A stretch of 64,000 bases of DNA from Panopea generosa (lineage: Eukaryota; Mollusca; Bivalvia; Adapedonta; Hiatellidae): NCBI GenBank assembly GCA_029582155.1, contig CM055896.1, forward strand, positions 31,060,609-31,124,608, read 5' to 3'. Numbering within the stretch: the first letter of the stretch is position 1; each line of letters starts with the position of its first letter. The translations under genes and the position numbers were made by a program. The notes below the pieces were generated by a model, which saw only the letters and a list, made by a program, of their open reading frames with translations, was not told the origin of the DNA and ran no database searches. Below are positions 1 to 11,717 of the stretch, piece by piece.

Positions 1-949
1 GAAACAAAGTAAGTAATTCAATAAATAAATGTTATTATAATCATTTTTTAACTAATATTATCTATTTTACTATAGAAAAACAGCGAAATTCGTCCCAGGG
101 GGGCGCTGTCAACGAGAAACAACGTTACTTTATCAAATAAAATAACGCTTAATCGAAAGCTGAGACTTTATAGATAAAGTGTTCAGGTTTTTGATAAATT
201 ACGCAAAATGTAAAACAAATCCAATAAGAACGCTGAGATACCTTAAGTGTGAAACTTCTATAGTTAAATGTGTAATTTTTATATTTATTGAGTAACTTCT
301 GTATTTAAGTATGTGAGTTCTATATCTAAGTGTTTGACTTCTATATTTAAAGCGTAACTTCTATATTTAACTATGTGAGTTCTATATCTAAGTGTTTGAC
401 TTATATATTCAATTGTGCAACTTCTATATTTAAGTGAGTAACGTCTATTTTAAAACATGGAGGCGGTGAAAGGTGCGGTGATGATTTGTTTTCACGTTGA
501 ATATCGTATAATAAACTAGAACATCACGTGACATGTTCAATACGTCACAAAATATGCAATTTTAAACGGGAAATCTATTATAGTCTAACCAAGGCGCATA
601 GCCCAAGTTAGGAAATACATTTTGGCATGTTTAAATATTATATAATATATCATTTCGACAATTCGGGTTCAGTGAGTATATATACGCATGATATAATGGG
701 AAAAGTCTGTTTTAGCCAATTCTGATATTTTTATATTTCCTCTCAACTTTAAAAGTGAACTCACTAAACAAGAGTCATTTGATTGAACATGTGTACAATT
801 TAATGCACAACAAACTGTAATAATATATCTGACACGACGAAGGATATAGCATATATTTCACGCATGGACATGTTGCACACATTTCAGCTATAATTTCAAA
901 CACCGCAAGTCAACTGCAGAGGGAGTCACATGGCGATTTCACCAACTAC
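1..949 (+). mobile_element. 5' region of a Harbinger-type element, non-coding
   Basis: This non-coding, AT-rich stretch precedes the Harbinger transposase relic and is repeated at 16333-17215. It contains a minisatellite at about 247-456. A block at 521-725 recurs in diverged form in four introns of the EGF array, so it belongs to a dispersed repeat. No terminal inverted repeat was identified, and the left end may lie outside the window. Assignment to the Harbinger element rests only on position next to the transposase. Confidence 0.5.
247..456 (+). repeat. Minisatellite of 17-23 bp units (10 units)
   Basis: Ten imperfect units have the core gtgtaacttctatatttaa. Copy B has only seven units at 16591-16737, so unit number changed after the duplication. 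The position upstream of the transposase relic would suit a subterminal repeat of the element, but that is inference. Confidence 0.75.
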
Positions 950-951
950 AT

Positions 952-2000
952 GTGCATGGAACCGAGCATGTTCCACGAACGGCTTCTCCAGGTTACGCCC
1001 GATTGTCGAATTGGGACACCAACTATTGACGTCCTCTCAAACCAGGGCCCGAGCTGGCTATCACATTACGGTAGATCGCCACTTGGAACAGCTACCACAG
1101 CATGTTTAACTCCTTCCGGGTGCAGCAAACCACAATCTCAAAATACGAAGGCGAGGTATTCGACTTTCCGGCTGTTTCACAGATGTTGCGTCAGTTGAAT
1201 GACATTCGGTAATAGTATTTGTACTAGAATTGAACTGAATTATATTTAAGTGTACGTGTTTTGTGAGTTGTCGCTTTTACTTAATATATTTCTGTATTGT
1301 GTTTTGCAGGTCGCCGTTCAATTTGGGCAGCGATGTAACTTCCACTATGCGTACGGAGCGCTGAACGGTAAACATATTGCGATCAAGGTCGCCAATTACT
1401 CCGGTACCATGTTCTACAAGTGGTTCTCCTCCATTGTACTCCTCGGCCAGGTTGACTCGGATTACATGTTCCTGTTTGGCGGACATCGGCAGTAACGGCT
1501 CCTCTTTTGACAGTGATATATTCAACACTTCTGCTCTCAAAACGTCCCTTAAAACTTGTGAAAACGGACTCCCGCCAGCTGAACCGCTACTTAACGACGA
1601 CCGTGGCATTCCGTATTTCTTCATTTGGGATGACACGTTTTTCCTGCAGGCCTCGATGATGAAGCCTTTTGAACATAGAAACATGACCGCGGAAAAGGGT
1701 TTCTTCAACAACCAATTCTCCCGTGGCCGCAGGATAGTGGAGAACGCTTTCCGAATACTGGCCTACGGCTGAAGGTGCCTCCTTACGATCATACAACAGG
1801 AACTTGATATTGTCAAGAATACCTCATGTGCGTGCCTCTGCCTGCATAACATGATGCAGGTTCGGTACCCTGGACTGAAGAACCGGGACGTTGACCGTGA
1901 GGAAAATGGTCACCAGATCATCATTGGCGCTTGGAGGAACGAGGCAGTGCTTCACGACATTCAGGACATACAGGACGGAATGTGCTACCAGGGAGGTTAA
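952..2000 (+). pseudogene. PIF/Harbinger transposase relic, two exons
   Basis: This is a degraded DDE-type transposase of the PIF/Harbinger superfamily (cut-and-paste DNA transposition). Read across frames, the N-terminal part shows ELAITLR and later FRVQQTTISKYEGEV, typical of the family's helix-turn-helix-like region. A plausible GT-AG intron lies at 1209-1309. The second part reads YGALNGKHIAIK, matching the family's GAIDGKHV motif, then SIVLLGQVDSDY. After a frameshift near 1480 come GSNGSSFDSDIFN, IPYFFIWDDTFF and SRGRRIVENAFRILA. The C-terminus at about 1800-2000 has CLCLHNMMQVRYPG and IGAWRNEAVLHDI before a TAA at 1998. Several frameshifts make it non-functional. Copy B retains only the first exon. 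Confidence 0.85.
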
Positions 2001-2469
2001 AGCCGTGCTACTACAACAACGTTGGCAGTGTCCCATGGCAGGATAACATGGCCTAAGAACTGTTGTGCGAATGTTGGATTTTGTTTTATTTTTAGATATG
2101 TGTATCATATATTATATGCTATGTGTATGATCTATTTTGCAATGAACTTGTATAATAAACAGGTTATTTCATGGTAAGCCAGGAGAAAAAGTAATAATTA
2201 GTTGTCTTTATTGTGTGTGAATGGTCTAAGTAATAAATGACTGGTTTATATTTAAATAGAAAAAAATATTATTTGAATTCAAATAATATCAATACATGTA
2301 TTCACAAACAAAGTTCATTGCAAAAGTAAAGTCTTTATCTCAAATGTGCAGAACTAAGCTGCTAGACAAATGTTAACAAAATAATTCCCAAAACATGCAA
2401 TACCTTTCATTGTCTGAAACAAACAACTATCACCGAAATTACACTAGAAAACGAGGAAAAAGTCCATCA
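2001..2469. other. Non-coding, AT-rich stretch after the transposase relic
   Basis: No gene is seen. AATAAA-like motifs near 2153 could once have served the transposase transcript. The rest is AT-rich, with no recognisable domain in any frame. Confidence 0.5.
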
Positions 2470-2990
2470 CTCGTTCAAGTGATCATGCCCATGCATGATC
2501 TGATTATTCCAATCTAACTGGGCTTCAGTGTCAGAAGTACGCAACTCAGTGTTTGTTGGAGTACCGGTACCAAACTTGGGTCCGCTGATTAGCCGGCTCC
2601 TGGGGTCAATTCTGGGTGACAATCTGAGTGGTTGCCTGGGTGGGCAGCTGCCAGTTCACAGTGTCGGACCGCGGAACCGAGGTAGGACGAGTGCTCGGAG
2701 TGCTTGTACGCTGCAGAATGACGGTTGGCACTGTAAAAACCTGGGGCCGCTGGGGCTGCTATGTCGCTTTACCTCATTACGGCCTCGAAAACACCCGTCT
2801 GGAACCGCCCGAACATCTCGTCAGTCAGGCACTCCGTCTCCGCTGCGATCCACTGGTTGAACACGGTGTGGGGTTCCGATTGGAGTGCAACAGCTTGTCG
2901 ACGTATTGGCGGAATAATTGTGTCCCTGACACCTGCTCTGCCTGATGCCGACAGCGGACTACGGACTAAATTCGATTAGGGTTTATTGCC
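2470..2990 (-). pseudogene. Possible second Harbinger ORF (Myb-like partner), C-terminal relic
   Basis: Behind the transposase, the minus strand reads HTVFNQWIAAETECLTDEMF, then GRFQTGVFEAVMR, a stop, and in another frame a Pro/Thr/Gln-rich stretch (TVPTVILQRTSTPSTRPTSV). Harbinger elements carry a second gene for a Myb/SANT-type DNA-binding partner, and such proteins can end in low-complexity tails of this sort. The position and base composition (GC-richer than the surroundings) fit. I could not see the SANT domain itself, so the call is tentative. Confidence 0.4.
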
Positions 2991-4089
2991 AATTATGCAA
3001 TGGGTGTTATTTTATTCCATGTGACAAATGGCACATGGATGACGTCATCTTTCTCTTTCATCTTTTCAACTGATACATTGTATCTCCCGAGTCAGGTCTA
3101 TAAACCCCCATTGAGGATAGCAGAGAATTAAATGCATGTCCCACAATTCAGAGCAGTTGAACGATTGCTAAACTATGACATCATTCAAACTTTCCATTAA
3201 ACTACGACAACGTGCTCGAATGTGTTGTTATTAAACGGAACCTATCGAGAGAGCTGGGTTCGTTTTACGGACTGGACTTATAACTAAGAACTAAGACAGT
3301 TTTACCATACTACATCCCTGTTTATAAATTGACATTCAGGAAACGTGCGCTTGTATAAACTATTGGCGTGCACAACAACACTAGTTTGGTGGTGAAGTAC
3401 AAATAATATCTAATATCAAGTTCATTTTTAAGCTGACATAAAACAGTAACCTGTATATAGAATTGTGTTGATTTACACCCTATGAAAGCATGCCCGTTAA
3501 CCGTAATGTTTAGTTATAATAGATAAAAATGTAACCGAGCTAGTATTATGGATCTTGTTCTCGTTTCTACCGTAGCAATTTAGTTTTACTTTGACAGCGG
3601 GGGGGGGGGGGGGGGGGGGGTACACAACATGCTGTAACATCAATCGACATGCAGATACAACAATCAAATAATTCGTTTGCTGTTTAAGCTGCTTGATAAT
3701 GGATACATTGTTTATTTTGGTACAGACTGTGTACATTCGTATTATAAATATAAACGTAATTTGTTGTTTCACTGAGATATGAAACTTTCATGCAATAAGC
3801 AACGAACCGAGAACACTTCGGGACTCATTTACGTTATATATGTCAAATCTAAATAAAAGAGAGTTCATCAATTGAAATAGACTGGACAAAATCAATTATG
3901 TAACATGTAATGTAAAACAATTGCTGCACAAGACACATCGTAATTAATATTAAAAAAATATCCGTATAATAATTTCTACGCGGTGGTATTCTTGTTCCTG
4001 TATATCATGCAAACAGTTTATAACAGTTTATATTGATTATCATATTATTAAATTCAGTTGCTTGCAGAGAAAGCTTAAATATTCAACGG
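2991..4089. other. Non-coding segment specific to copy A, with a G22 tract
   Basis: This part has no counterpart in copy B, apart from about 50 bp around 3120-3170 that appear inverted at the copy B junction. A run of 22 G residues lies at 3599-3620. Short ORFs on either strand show no family resemblance. Confidence 0.6.
3599..3620 (+). repeat. Homopolymer run of 22 G
   Basis: Twenty-two consecutive G residues occur in an otherwise AT-rich region. Such a run can form G-quadruplex DNA and is prone to sequencing and assembly error, so the true length is uncertain. Confidence 0.9.
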
Positions 4090-4205
4090 TTTTTTAATCC
4101 GCTTCCTGGGTAAAACCAGTATTAAGTTTTGTTATTTCAGTAGTATCAGGTATTGCTTGATATTGAACCCGCAACCAATGTCGTGAGCGGACAACATTTC
4201 ATTTA
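4090..4205 (-). repeat. tRNA-derived SINE fragment (family also at 26.2 and 46 kb)
   Basis: The minus strand carries ggttgcgggttcaatatc, close to a pol III B box, followed by a body ending cctacc/cagg-like near 4105. Related sequence occurs at about 26150-26275 and, best preserved, at 45933-46140. The shared body has tttcctgggtagaacaagta-like text. Confidence 0.55.
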
Positions 4206-4555
4206 CTACATAACCGCCCAATTTATAAATTGTTTGATTTGATATAAGATGGATGCACACAACATTCATTTTTTTATGTTTTTTATTTAACTTCCACGAT
4301 CCAAAACTATGCATTTGGAATATTAAAGCAGACACAGAATGTTTTGTGACGCATGTGCAAACAATTATTGAAGATGGGTTATAAAAATGGCATAAGTAAA
4401 TGCATAGTTATAGTTTATATGTATTGGTATAAATAGCCATGGCCTCAAGATAAAAATAGAAAGTTTGGCAAATATGGATTACAATTGTGCAGTCACGAAA
4501 TATTTATCTAGAAAACACATCAGATATATTGAATTGTAAAAACTAACTTGATTCT

Positions 4556-4772
4556 ATGAATCCTGGGAACAGACATTCACAAAGAGAGCTATTCAACATT
4601 TAGTAACAATCATCTCAATAAAATTGTTTTATACACCGATCACTATATGCTGCTGAGACCGCGATATACTGTCTTATCTTAACTATATGAAGCTTCGGAA
4701 CAGACATTCACACGACCGTCATTTAACAATTAGTCACAATCATCTAAATAAAAATGATTTATACACCGAACT
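4556..4772 (+). repeat. Direct repeat of about 90 bp, two copies
   Basis: Copies lie at about 4556-4650 and 4686-4772. Both contain gaacagacattcaca, then a stretch ending in acaatcatct, and finally gatttatacaccga or the close variant gttttatacaccga. The function is unknown. The 70-codon ORF across the second copy is not supported. Confidence 0.7.
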
Positions 4773-5048
4773 GGCAGGTCAGATTATTGATATAACTGAA
4801 CATTTAACTGTTCAGTTGGGGCCCTTATATAATTTTAAAAGCTTTCGACTCCCATCTACCAATTTATTTTATGTCGTTGTCAGACAAACCCCTAGCTGAG
4901 ACAATAGTGGATGCCCCAATGCGGAAGGAATGCGACTTATATTTACTTGGATCAATTTCTAATGCTGTGTTAGCCTTATTTAAAATTGAACAAAACTTAT
5001 CTAGTTACTAGCCTGCCACCAAAATGAATTAGCAATTTTCCAGGTTTA

Positions 5049-5660
5049 TTAGACCGGAGTTTTAATTATTTTTTTGGACGGCTGACTGGACATAAGGCAG
5101 AATTGAATGCTTACAGGGAAATCACAGTACCCTTGCCTAATTGATACAGAAAAAGCATGGCTAGAAAAACTTTTATAATCGGCAACAAGCTCCCCAACCC
5201 TTAACAATCCAAAATATGCTAACGAAAACGCTGTTGAGAACAATGTGGACTCGTATGCAGAACTGCAAATTACTGGTAATACTTCAATCAGATCAGGGGC
5301 AATTGGTAATCTACAGTCAACCCTCTTATGAAGGCGCTCCATACCGGAAACCATTTTTTTTTATAACGTAATTCTAAGTAATGTCATCAACATGATTCAT
5401 TTTGCATCTGAAACAATAACCTGCCAGATATGATTTAACGGTTGTTGGGGAATTTCCTTTTAATGACAAGTGGGCTATAAAGACTGATACTTGCTGTATT
5501 TTTGGAGGCCAAATTAACCTCATTTTTATAATTAACCAATTGAAATGCTCTGGTGTTATAAGCTTCTCTAGTATTGACCGCTAAAGATGAATCTAACAGC
5601 ACTTCAAATCGAGACGTGTTATCATCTGTTTGAAAGACATGGAACAGAAAAAAGGTGTCG
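5049..5660 (-). pseudogene. DIRS tyrosine recombinase, copy A
   Basis: The N-terminal part (about 5500-5660) shows LLDSSLAVNTREAYNTRAFQ, the SAM-like core-binding start seen in DIRS and Crypton recombinases. A frameshifted central part is followed by RVDCRLPIAPDLIEVLP, then AFSLAYFGLLRVGELV at about 5160-5330. The R in LRVGEL corresponds to the first catalytic arginine of the family. The C-terminal HxxR and tyrosine motifs were not found before similarity ends near 5049, so it is truncated as well as frameshifted. Confidence 0.75.
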
Positions 5661-5729
5661 CTCCGCCCTAGGTTCCAGTTGCGAAAGACGAACTCATTGC
5701 CTACGTAAAAGAGCATCTGCAGTACTTTT

Positions 5730-6115
5730 AAGTTTACCTTCAATGTGAATGCTTTTACACTGTACATTACAAAGCAGTGTTTGCAAAACGTCAAAACGTA
5801 TGGTCGTAATAAACATTACTCTCTTTGATTTGGACGACTTTCTGTTCAGGATAGAAACAAGAGCAAGGTCATCGGAAATCAGAACAATCTTTTTGCCCCG
5901 AAAGAAATTTCCCCAAGCTGAAAAGCCAATACAATTGGCACCAACTCTAAGAAAGTAATGTCCCTTAATATATCGGTTGACTGCCAGGCATCAGGCCATG
6001 CAAAGAAAATCCAAAAGGGTTCAAAAATATGCGGCGCATCCTAGACCAGCATAACCAGATGCATCTGTAAAGAGGTGTAAGTCGGAATTACTCTGGAAAG
6101 TAGCATATACCATTA
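5730..6115 (-). pseudogene. DIRS RNase H, copy A
   Basis: The minus strand reads NSDLHLFTDASG-like sequence near 6090 (better preserved in copy B). It continues with GKKIVLISDDLALVSILNRK, SSKSKRV and finally CKSIHIEGKLKSTADALLR. The ADALLR end corresponds to the conserved ADAISR-type end of DIRS RNase H domains. The frame is broken in the middle. Confidence 0.75.
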
Positions 6116-6131
6116 AAATAATCTAGAAAAA

Positions 6132-6850
6132 TCAACCAAGTTTTAATGTCCTCCCTAACTTTTCAATAGGGATTCTGATCTTCATTTCAATTGAATCAAT
6201 TTCCAGACTTAAAAATAGCAGAATGTGGGTAGGACCCACTGTCATATCATGTGCAAGAGGTACACCTAACTCTGAGCAAAGGTCTACAAAGGAATCCATT
6301 ATGGCTCCACATTCGCCAGAATTCCTTCGACCACCGAACAAAAAGTCGTCCAAATAATGAAGAACTTGTCCCCATTTGGCTCTTGTTATAGAACAGCCCA
6401 TGGGAAAACATTCATCATAAAAATATTTATTCCTACACTGAACCCTAAAAGCTCAAAGTCCATGGAATAACAGGTAGCACTCTAAATGCAGACTTGATAA
6501 CCATTTCAACTGCTTTATCAAAATATGTATAATGCACTCATATCACCAATAAAATCTTCCACACTTTCTCCTTGAGAATATGACAAGTGATGTATTAATA
6601 TAAAGATTTTATCCTTTTTTGACACAATGCCTATGGGAAACAGCCTTATATTTGTAAAGGTATGCTTTCGAATGCGCCTGCCATTCGACCTTAAGCTACT
6701 TCCTTAAGTTCCAAATTCAACGCTTTTTTTCATTATTTTTTACAGAAAACAAATTTTTACAACCAGTAAAGATTCTTGGACCTGAAAAATTCAAAGGAAA
6801 CCCGTTTTTAAAACCATTATTTAATCCTTATTGTGATTCTAGTTTAGGAT
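6132..6850 (-). pseudogene. DIRS reverse transcriptase, copy A
   Basis: The conserved block reads MGCSITRAKWGQVLHYLDDF with LFGGRRNSGEC directly after. LDDFLFGG is the catalytic-loop region of DIRS-group reverse transcriptases, and the stretch LCSELGVPLAHDMTVGPTHI with FLSLEIDSIEMKIRIP follows as expected. Upstream pieces, including GFKNGF and FSG.RIFTGCKNL, lie in other frames at about 6700-6850. Frameshifts and stops show that it is dead. Confidence 0.8.
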
Positions 6851-7309
6851 AGTAGCTTAAAACACGACATAAAGAATCAAATTTGATCGTTGTTTGACCG
6901 AGGACCAACGTATTCCGGGAAACCCCTTGGAAAACCTCGATCTGGTGCATTGGCGCTGGAACTTGCTCGAACGGGGAACCTTTTTGTAGATGTGAAGTGG
7001 GCACTCGCTGACCGCCGGCACCATTCCTAAAATAAGAACCATTAAAACCTTAGCTGAACCGTTTACATTGCAACGCCAATAAGGATGATTTCAAGAACAG
7101 CACGTGCAAATGTGTTTGTAAATGCACGGCTGTTTGCTACACCGACCATTATTGAAGTCATACTATTTACGAGCAGATTTGGAACCGTCACTGGATGTTG
7201 ACGTATGGAACATATATAGAAACCATAGTTTCTGGTCTACAATACTCTTACTTTTATTTGGTTCCCGAGCTTTATTTGCTCTAAATTGCTCATCATAAAG
7301 CTTTCACCC

Positions 7310-7924
7310 TATGTCACCATATCGCTGCGCACCAAGGAGGACTGTACTAATGTATTTCAGTAAGCCCTAAACACATTCTAGGTGGATTATTGTATACATA
7401 CTAATAAAAACTAAAAATGCATCAGATTACTGCCTTTTGACAATGATCTTTGTAGTTGGAACCCTTGGCTGCAACACCAGTTGCCCCGCAACCACAGAGA
7501 CGCTGTAACTGGAATCCCCTGGATGTGAAGCATTGCTGATGAGCAGTCCCAACTCAACAAACTCCCCATTCATAATTTTTAATTTTGTGGTGGCACCTAC
7601 ATTAACACCAAAAGCGTCATCATAGCTTAACATATTACCAGAGTCATTCCTGGGTAGCGGTGCCAGATGATCTTGCAATGGTGCTCGTTCACTCCGAGCT
7701 TTGATGGCCTCCACTTACTGGGGTATCACCTGCATAACGACCTCCTGTACCAGCTCTGGTGAAACTGCTGGAAGCTCCACCAAATCATCATCTTCCACCG
7801 CTGCCGCTGTAGGATCTTTATCCGACCTCTTCTTGCTGCGGGTGCCATACTGACTCATGGATCGTCGCTTTGGCATGCTTGTAGTTATAAATCTTGCAAA
7901 AATTACTACACATCTAATCTCCAA
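7310..7924 (-). pseudogene. DIRS gag-like ORF, copy A
   Basis: The reading frame opens near 7924, with a likelier start at MPKRRSMSQYGTRSKK. An in-frame TAA at about 7712-7714 breaks it, where copy B reads a leucine codon (QLAEAIKA). It continues with GNMLSYDDAFGVNVGATTK and SVSVVAGQLVLQPRVPTTKI. Basic and Ser-rich at the start, it resembles the first ORF of DIRS-type elements, a presumed nucleocapsid-like protein. The copy B version is intact over 206 codons, which helps to define the original frame. Confidence 0.65.
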
Positions 7925-8743
7925 TTGACTACATATTCATAACAATTCTTTGTTTACATATTATTATTATTTAAACAATGTAAAGAGTTAACGCACTTGA
8001 TTATTATGCGAAACGCTTTAAATTCGAATCCCAACAAAGCATGTGAGCTGCTGCTCCGGACGTGATACCTTATCACACGGTACCACCTTGTTTAATACAG
8101 GAAGCCATCGAGGGGGAAGTGTATAAATAACTGTTTTATTTTAATTTATTTATTTATTTATTTTAATTTTATGTTTTTTTACCCAAGGGAGACAACTACT
8201 ATCAAAATCTGATAACATACTACCAACAATTACTTCCCTTGATTGCAATAAATTTCTTATCCGTCGTGTCAATGGTCATTGACTTATATTCACTCCAACA
8301 ATTTAAATAGGTGAAATTGAATACTTATACGGTTAAAGATAAACCTACAGTACTAATCATAATAATTTTCAGTAATTCCAGAACACATTATATAACGGAT
8401 ACTGTAATACCATACAAACCGCTCGTGAAATTACCACTGTTACTCGGAACTGATCACGACGGTGCTTAAAACCTTACCTAAAACCAACCTAAACAAATTG
8501 ATGAACAGACAGTGAAATATATAAAAAAAAAAAAACACAAAAAAACAACATGTTCGAAAGAAATATCGACAAAACAAGCTGCATTAATATATATATTTAG
8601 TAGCGTTCCTTCTGTCTGAGTGGTTGTTTCAGTCCGTATTAAATCCCTCTAAAACCAATATCATCAGACAAATTACAGTGTTGGTTCACATATATAACAA
8701 TATTATAACAATTAAAGTATCATAATTTTGAATTTTTAGCGAC

Positions 8744-8779
<36 letters not shown>

Positions 8780-10290
8780 AAAAGTAATACATTTTTTTCA
8801 TAGTTCAAGAGCCGTTAAAAACACATATCGAATGGATACCGTTTTTGCTAAAAAGACGGCTATGCGGAGTCACCGTTTGAATCACTTTGTCATAATAAAC
8901 ACCACCAGTGAACCCCCTTCAATAACCCGATTTTGTCTTTTATACGACAAATCCTAATATGTGATTAACTAAATGCAGTTTAACGCCATTTTCTACACAA
9001 TTTAGGATATATACATGTACGACTTGCAGTATTACTGGTGGAAAATTAGCCAAGAAATAATCCGAGAAGAACCACTGCCTTTCTGCTTGTAACTGGCAAT
9101 TTTACTAATATAACGTATTTTGCATGTGGACTCAGCTGAGGTTGAATCTCTGATCTCAGCAGTTAGTAATCACGATTTGGCACCTCATACCATTCGCCCA
9201 TCATACCATCCAGGTAAAAATGTAGCCTAGTAAAGGTGTTATAAAAACAAAACAGAACGATAGTTATAATAGTAAATGTATATGTTAAACAGTGTAAAAG
9301 TTGATATAACATGTAATAGAATGTATATAGTTAATATGATTCCTTATTTACAATACTACGATAGAGCTGCTTTATCTTATTTTAGTATAAAAAAACATAT
9401 ACACATTATACAGAATGTATGTAACTGCTGTTTCTGGTTATTCAAAAACAGTTCACACCTTGCTGTTTGTGGATGGCCACTGCTGGGTTGGGAGTCCATC
9501 CTACTATTGGTAAATAGACAGGGTTGACCATTGAATGATTCTTTCTTATTCACAAATACATCCTGCTATTCTCAAATACATTGTGAGTTAATCTGCAGTA
9601 ACTAAAAACAATACTCAATAAAATAGCATTTCTTAAATAGTTGTTATATTCTAAATAAAACATTTTTGGTTAAAATATATATTTTTGTAACTTGTTAGAC
9701 ATTTTGAAATATGACCCGTATGCTTATCCTTTATAGTAAGTTTCTCTGCAATACAAACATCTGCATATATACCTTACTATAGTTTCAATAATGTTAGCCT
9801 ATACTGATTGCATTTTTGCATGCCATGAACAAAAACCAGTAAGAATAGTAGAACAAATGGAGACAATTGAATTTATTACACAACGTGTATACTTAATATG
9901 GAAAACATATACATATCGAATTGACTGAGTTGTGTTTAATATGAAAGTTGCATAACCAGTTACTAACGGTGTTTGTAATAAAGAAACCAACAACATGTTT
10001 ATGAATGACGATCTTTTTCGTGAACTTTCACCGCCTCCCATGGATTCATATCAGCCTGTACCCATCTTGCACGTCATTAAATCATTTAATCTATATATTT
10101 ACATATGAGTAATGCTTATATGCATATAAGCTGCATCGTTGACGGAACTCATCGCAATAGTTCCGATTCAGACGTATATACTGGGAAAACCCGCCATCCT
10201 TGATTATGAAACAGTGCCTACATTAAATGTTACGTATGTAATCTAATGTAGATATGAAATAGTTGCTAGGCCAATGAACAAAACCAACGT
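7925..10290. other. Non-coding duplicated segment with AT microsatellite
   Basis: No gene is seen. The segment holds a TTTA-rich stretch (8130-8165), an AT dinucleotide run (8746-8777) and unique AT-rich DNA, all mirrored in copy B at 19642-22060. The small ORFs here are not conserved between the two copies. Confidence 0.6.
8746..8777 (+). repeat. AT microsatellite (copy A)
   Basis: A pure AT dinucleotide run. The copy B counterpart at 20517-20550 has a slightly different length and an interrupted start. Confidence 0.9.
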
Positions 10291-10295
10291 AATTC

Positions 10296-10372
10296 TTATC
10301 ACCGGATTCGAACTCGGATCGCCTCATCGACAATCCGTTGATCTAACCCTCGCGCTATATAGGAATATAACA
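10296..10372 (-). repeat. tRNA-derived repeat (SINE head or tRNA pseudogene), copy A
   Basis: On the minus strand an A-box-like tagcgcgagggttagatcaa is followed after about 25 nt by gagttcgaatccgg, a good B box. The copy B version reads cagcgcagtggtagatcaac, closer to the A-box consensus. The acceptor stem does not pair and no SINE tail was delimited. It is therefore a tRNA-like relic, not a gene. Confidence 0.65.
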
Positions 10373-11716
10373 AGATCGTCGGTATAACTCATAGGAACTA
10401 ATTGAAGAAGTCGACAATAATAACATATTTTAGTCCAGGACCTGTTATCAAAATGACAATCAATAAATCGACCAGGTCACTATGTTATATTATATTTACA
10501 ATATACGTAGCAACAAACACGTACATGTACGCTGAATCCCGATCGGCCAGTGAGCTGTCACATTCCAACAATAGCTTTCACACAGTTACATATATATTCG
10601 GGATTTCAATGCAAAAAAGATGTCCATATTATTACATGAAGCCATATAAGCGGATAACATTCATTTTTACTGTCACGTGGTTTTAAACGTACTGATTTAA
10701 CAACAAATAAAACTACATTAACATGCTGTGAGTTCATACTGTCCAGTGGTTACATCATATGAATATCACTTGTCGTTGGTATTGACAACACAAGACACCG
10801 TTTAACGGAATACCACTGAGGCAAAAGGCGATGCTCTGAATTTGAGGAAAGACAATATCATTCTCACTTTCAAGTGTTTTATTATTGTATCATAACCACA
10901 CACTTTACCATTACATTTGAATTTTCATTTTCTAACATGTTTCAAAACAAGCCTTAACACATTTGTTCATATAATAGTTCTCAATGAAAATTGTTAAAAA
11001 TCATAGGAATTTTAAAAAAATGTTGGTGTCCACACCCCAACTGCCCCAACCCTACCAACCCCATTTAAATACCTTATATCCTAATCAAAAATTGATGCAA
11101 AACTCTACATATTACCTTTTGGATCATTACAAACACCACTAGATGGTTGCATATTTCAGATAACCCTGTTTTTTTTTCAATTATATATTAACCGGTTAAA
11201 ATTCAAAACTTTCTCGTTATAATTAACATTCAACTTTGAGCGATTACGTGCCAAAAATATGATTCATTTCGCGCTACATGTATGAACATTTTTAAAGAAA
11301 TGTCACATTTAAAAGATATTTCGATTAAGCAATAACAGTATAATTAATTTTGTTTGAAGAAAATCACACCACTAGTTTAGCGTTATCATTTTGATCATGC
11401 AACAATAGAATGTTGTTCCGATATCGATTTGGTAAGTCTACCCAATAATCCAGTTATATAGGTAAGTTGATATATCACTACTTGTGGATAAGTTCGATAT
11501 GTTACTTCGCCCATCTGATGCGTAAAAAGCACTGACCAGTTTTGAAGGTTCGAAAGGAATTTTTAGCTAATATCTTTAAATAAAATGATCACATGAATCT
11601 TCTCTAAGGTGTATTGATGCATAGAATGACACTTTCTTTTCATTTTTGTGTACCATATTTATAACAAACACTCATCTAAGATTCAACATGTGAAAACAGC
11701 AAACTGCTCAATTTAA
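10373..11716. other. Non-coding duplicated segment
   Basis: No gene is seen. The ORF of about 94 codons near 10402 is frameshifted in copy B by a 17-bp insertion near 22330, so it is unlikely to be coding. The same sequence lies at 22141-23501. Confidence 0.6.
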
Positions 11717-11717
11717 A

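Larger units (their letters stand above)
5049..7924 (-). mobile_element. Degraded DIRS-type retrotransposon, copy A
   Basis: On the minus strand, the order gag-like, reverse transcriptase, RNase H, tyrosine recombinase is that of DIRS elements, which integrate with a tyrosine recombinase instead of a DDE integrase. Every part has stops or frameshifts. Split direct repeats or inverted termini typical of the group were not resolved. Copy B (17560-19641) retains only gag, reverse transcriptase and part of RNase H, because the rearrangement removed the rest. The insertion therefore predates the duplication. Confidence 0.8.

Noticed and set aside
10296-10372. Functional tRNA gene
   Set aside because: A and B boxes exist, but there is no pairing acceptor stem and the element is embedded in repeat DNA.
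10402-10686. ORF of 94 codons, with a similar start at 22169
   Set aside because: A 17-bp insertion in copy B shifts the frame, so the reading frame is not maintained between near-identical copies.
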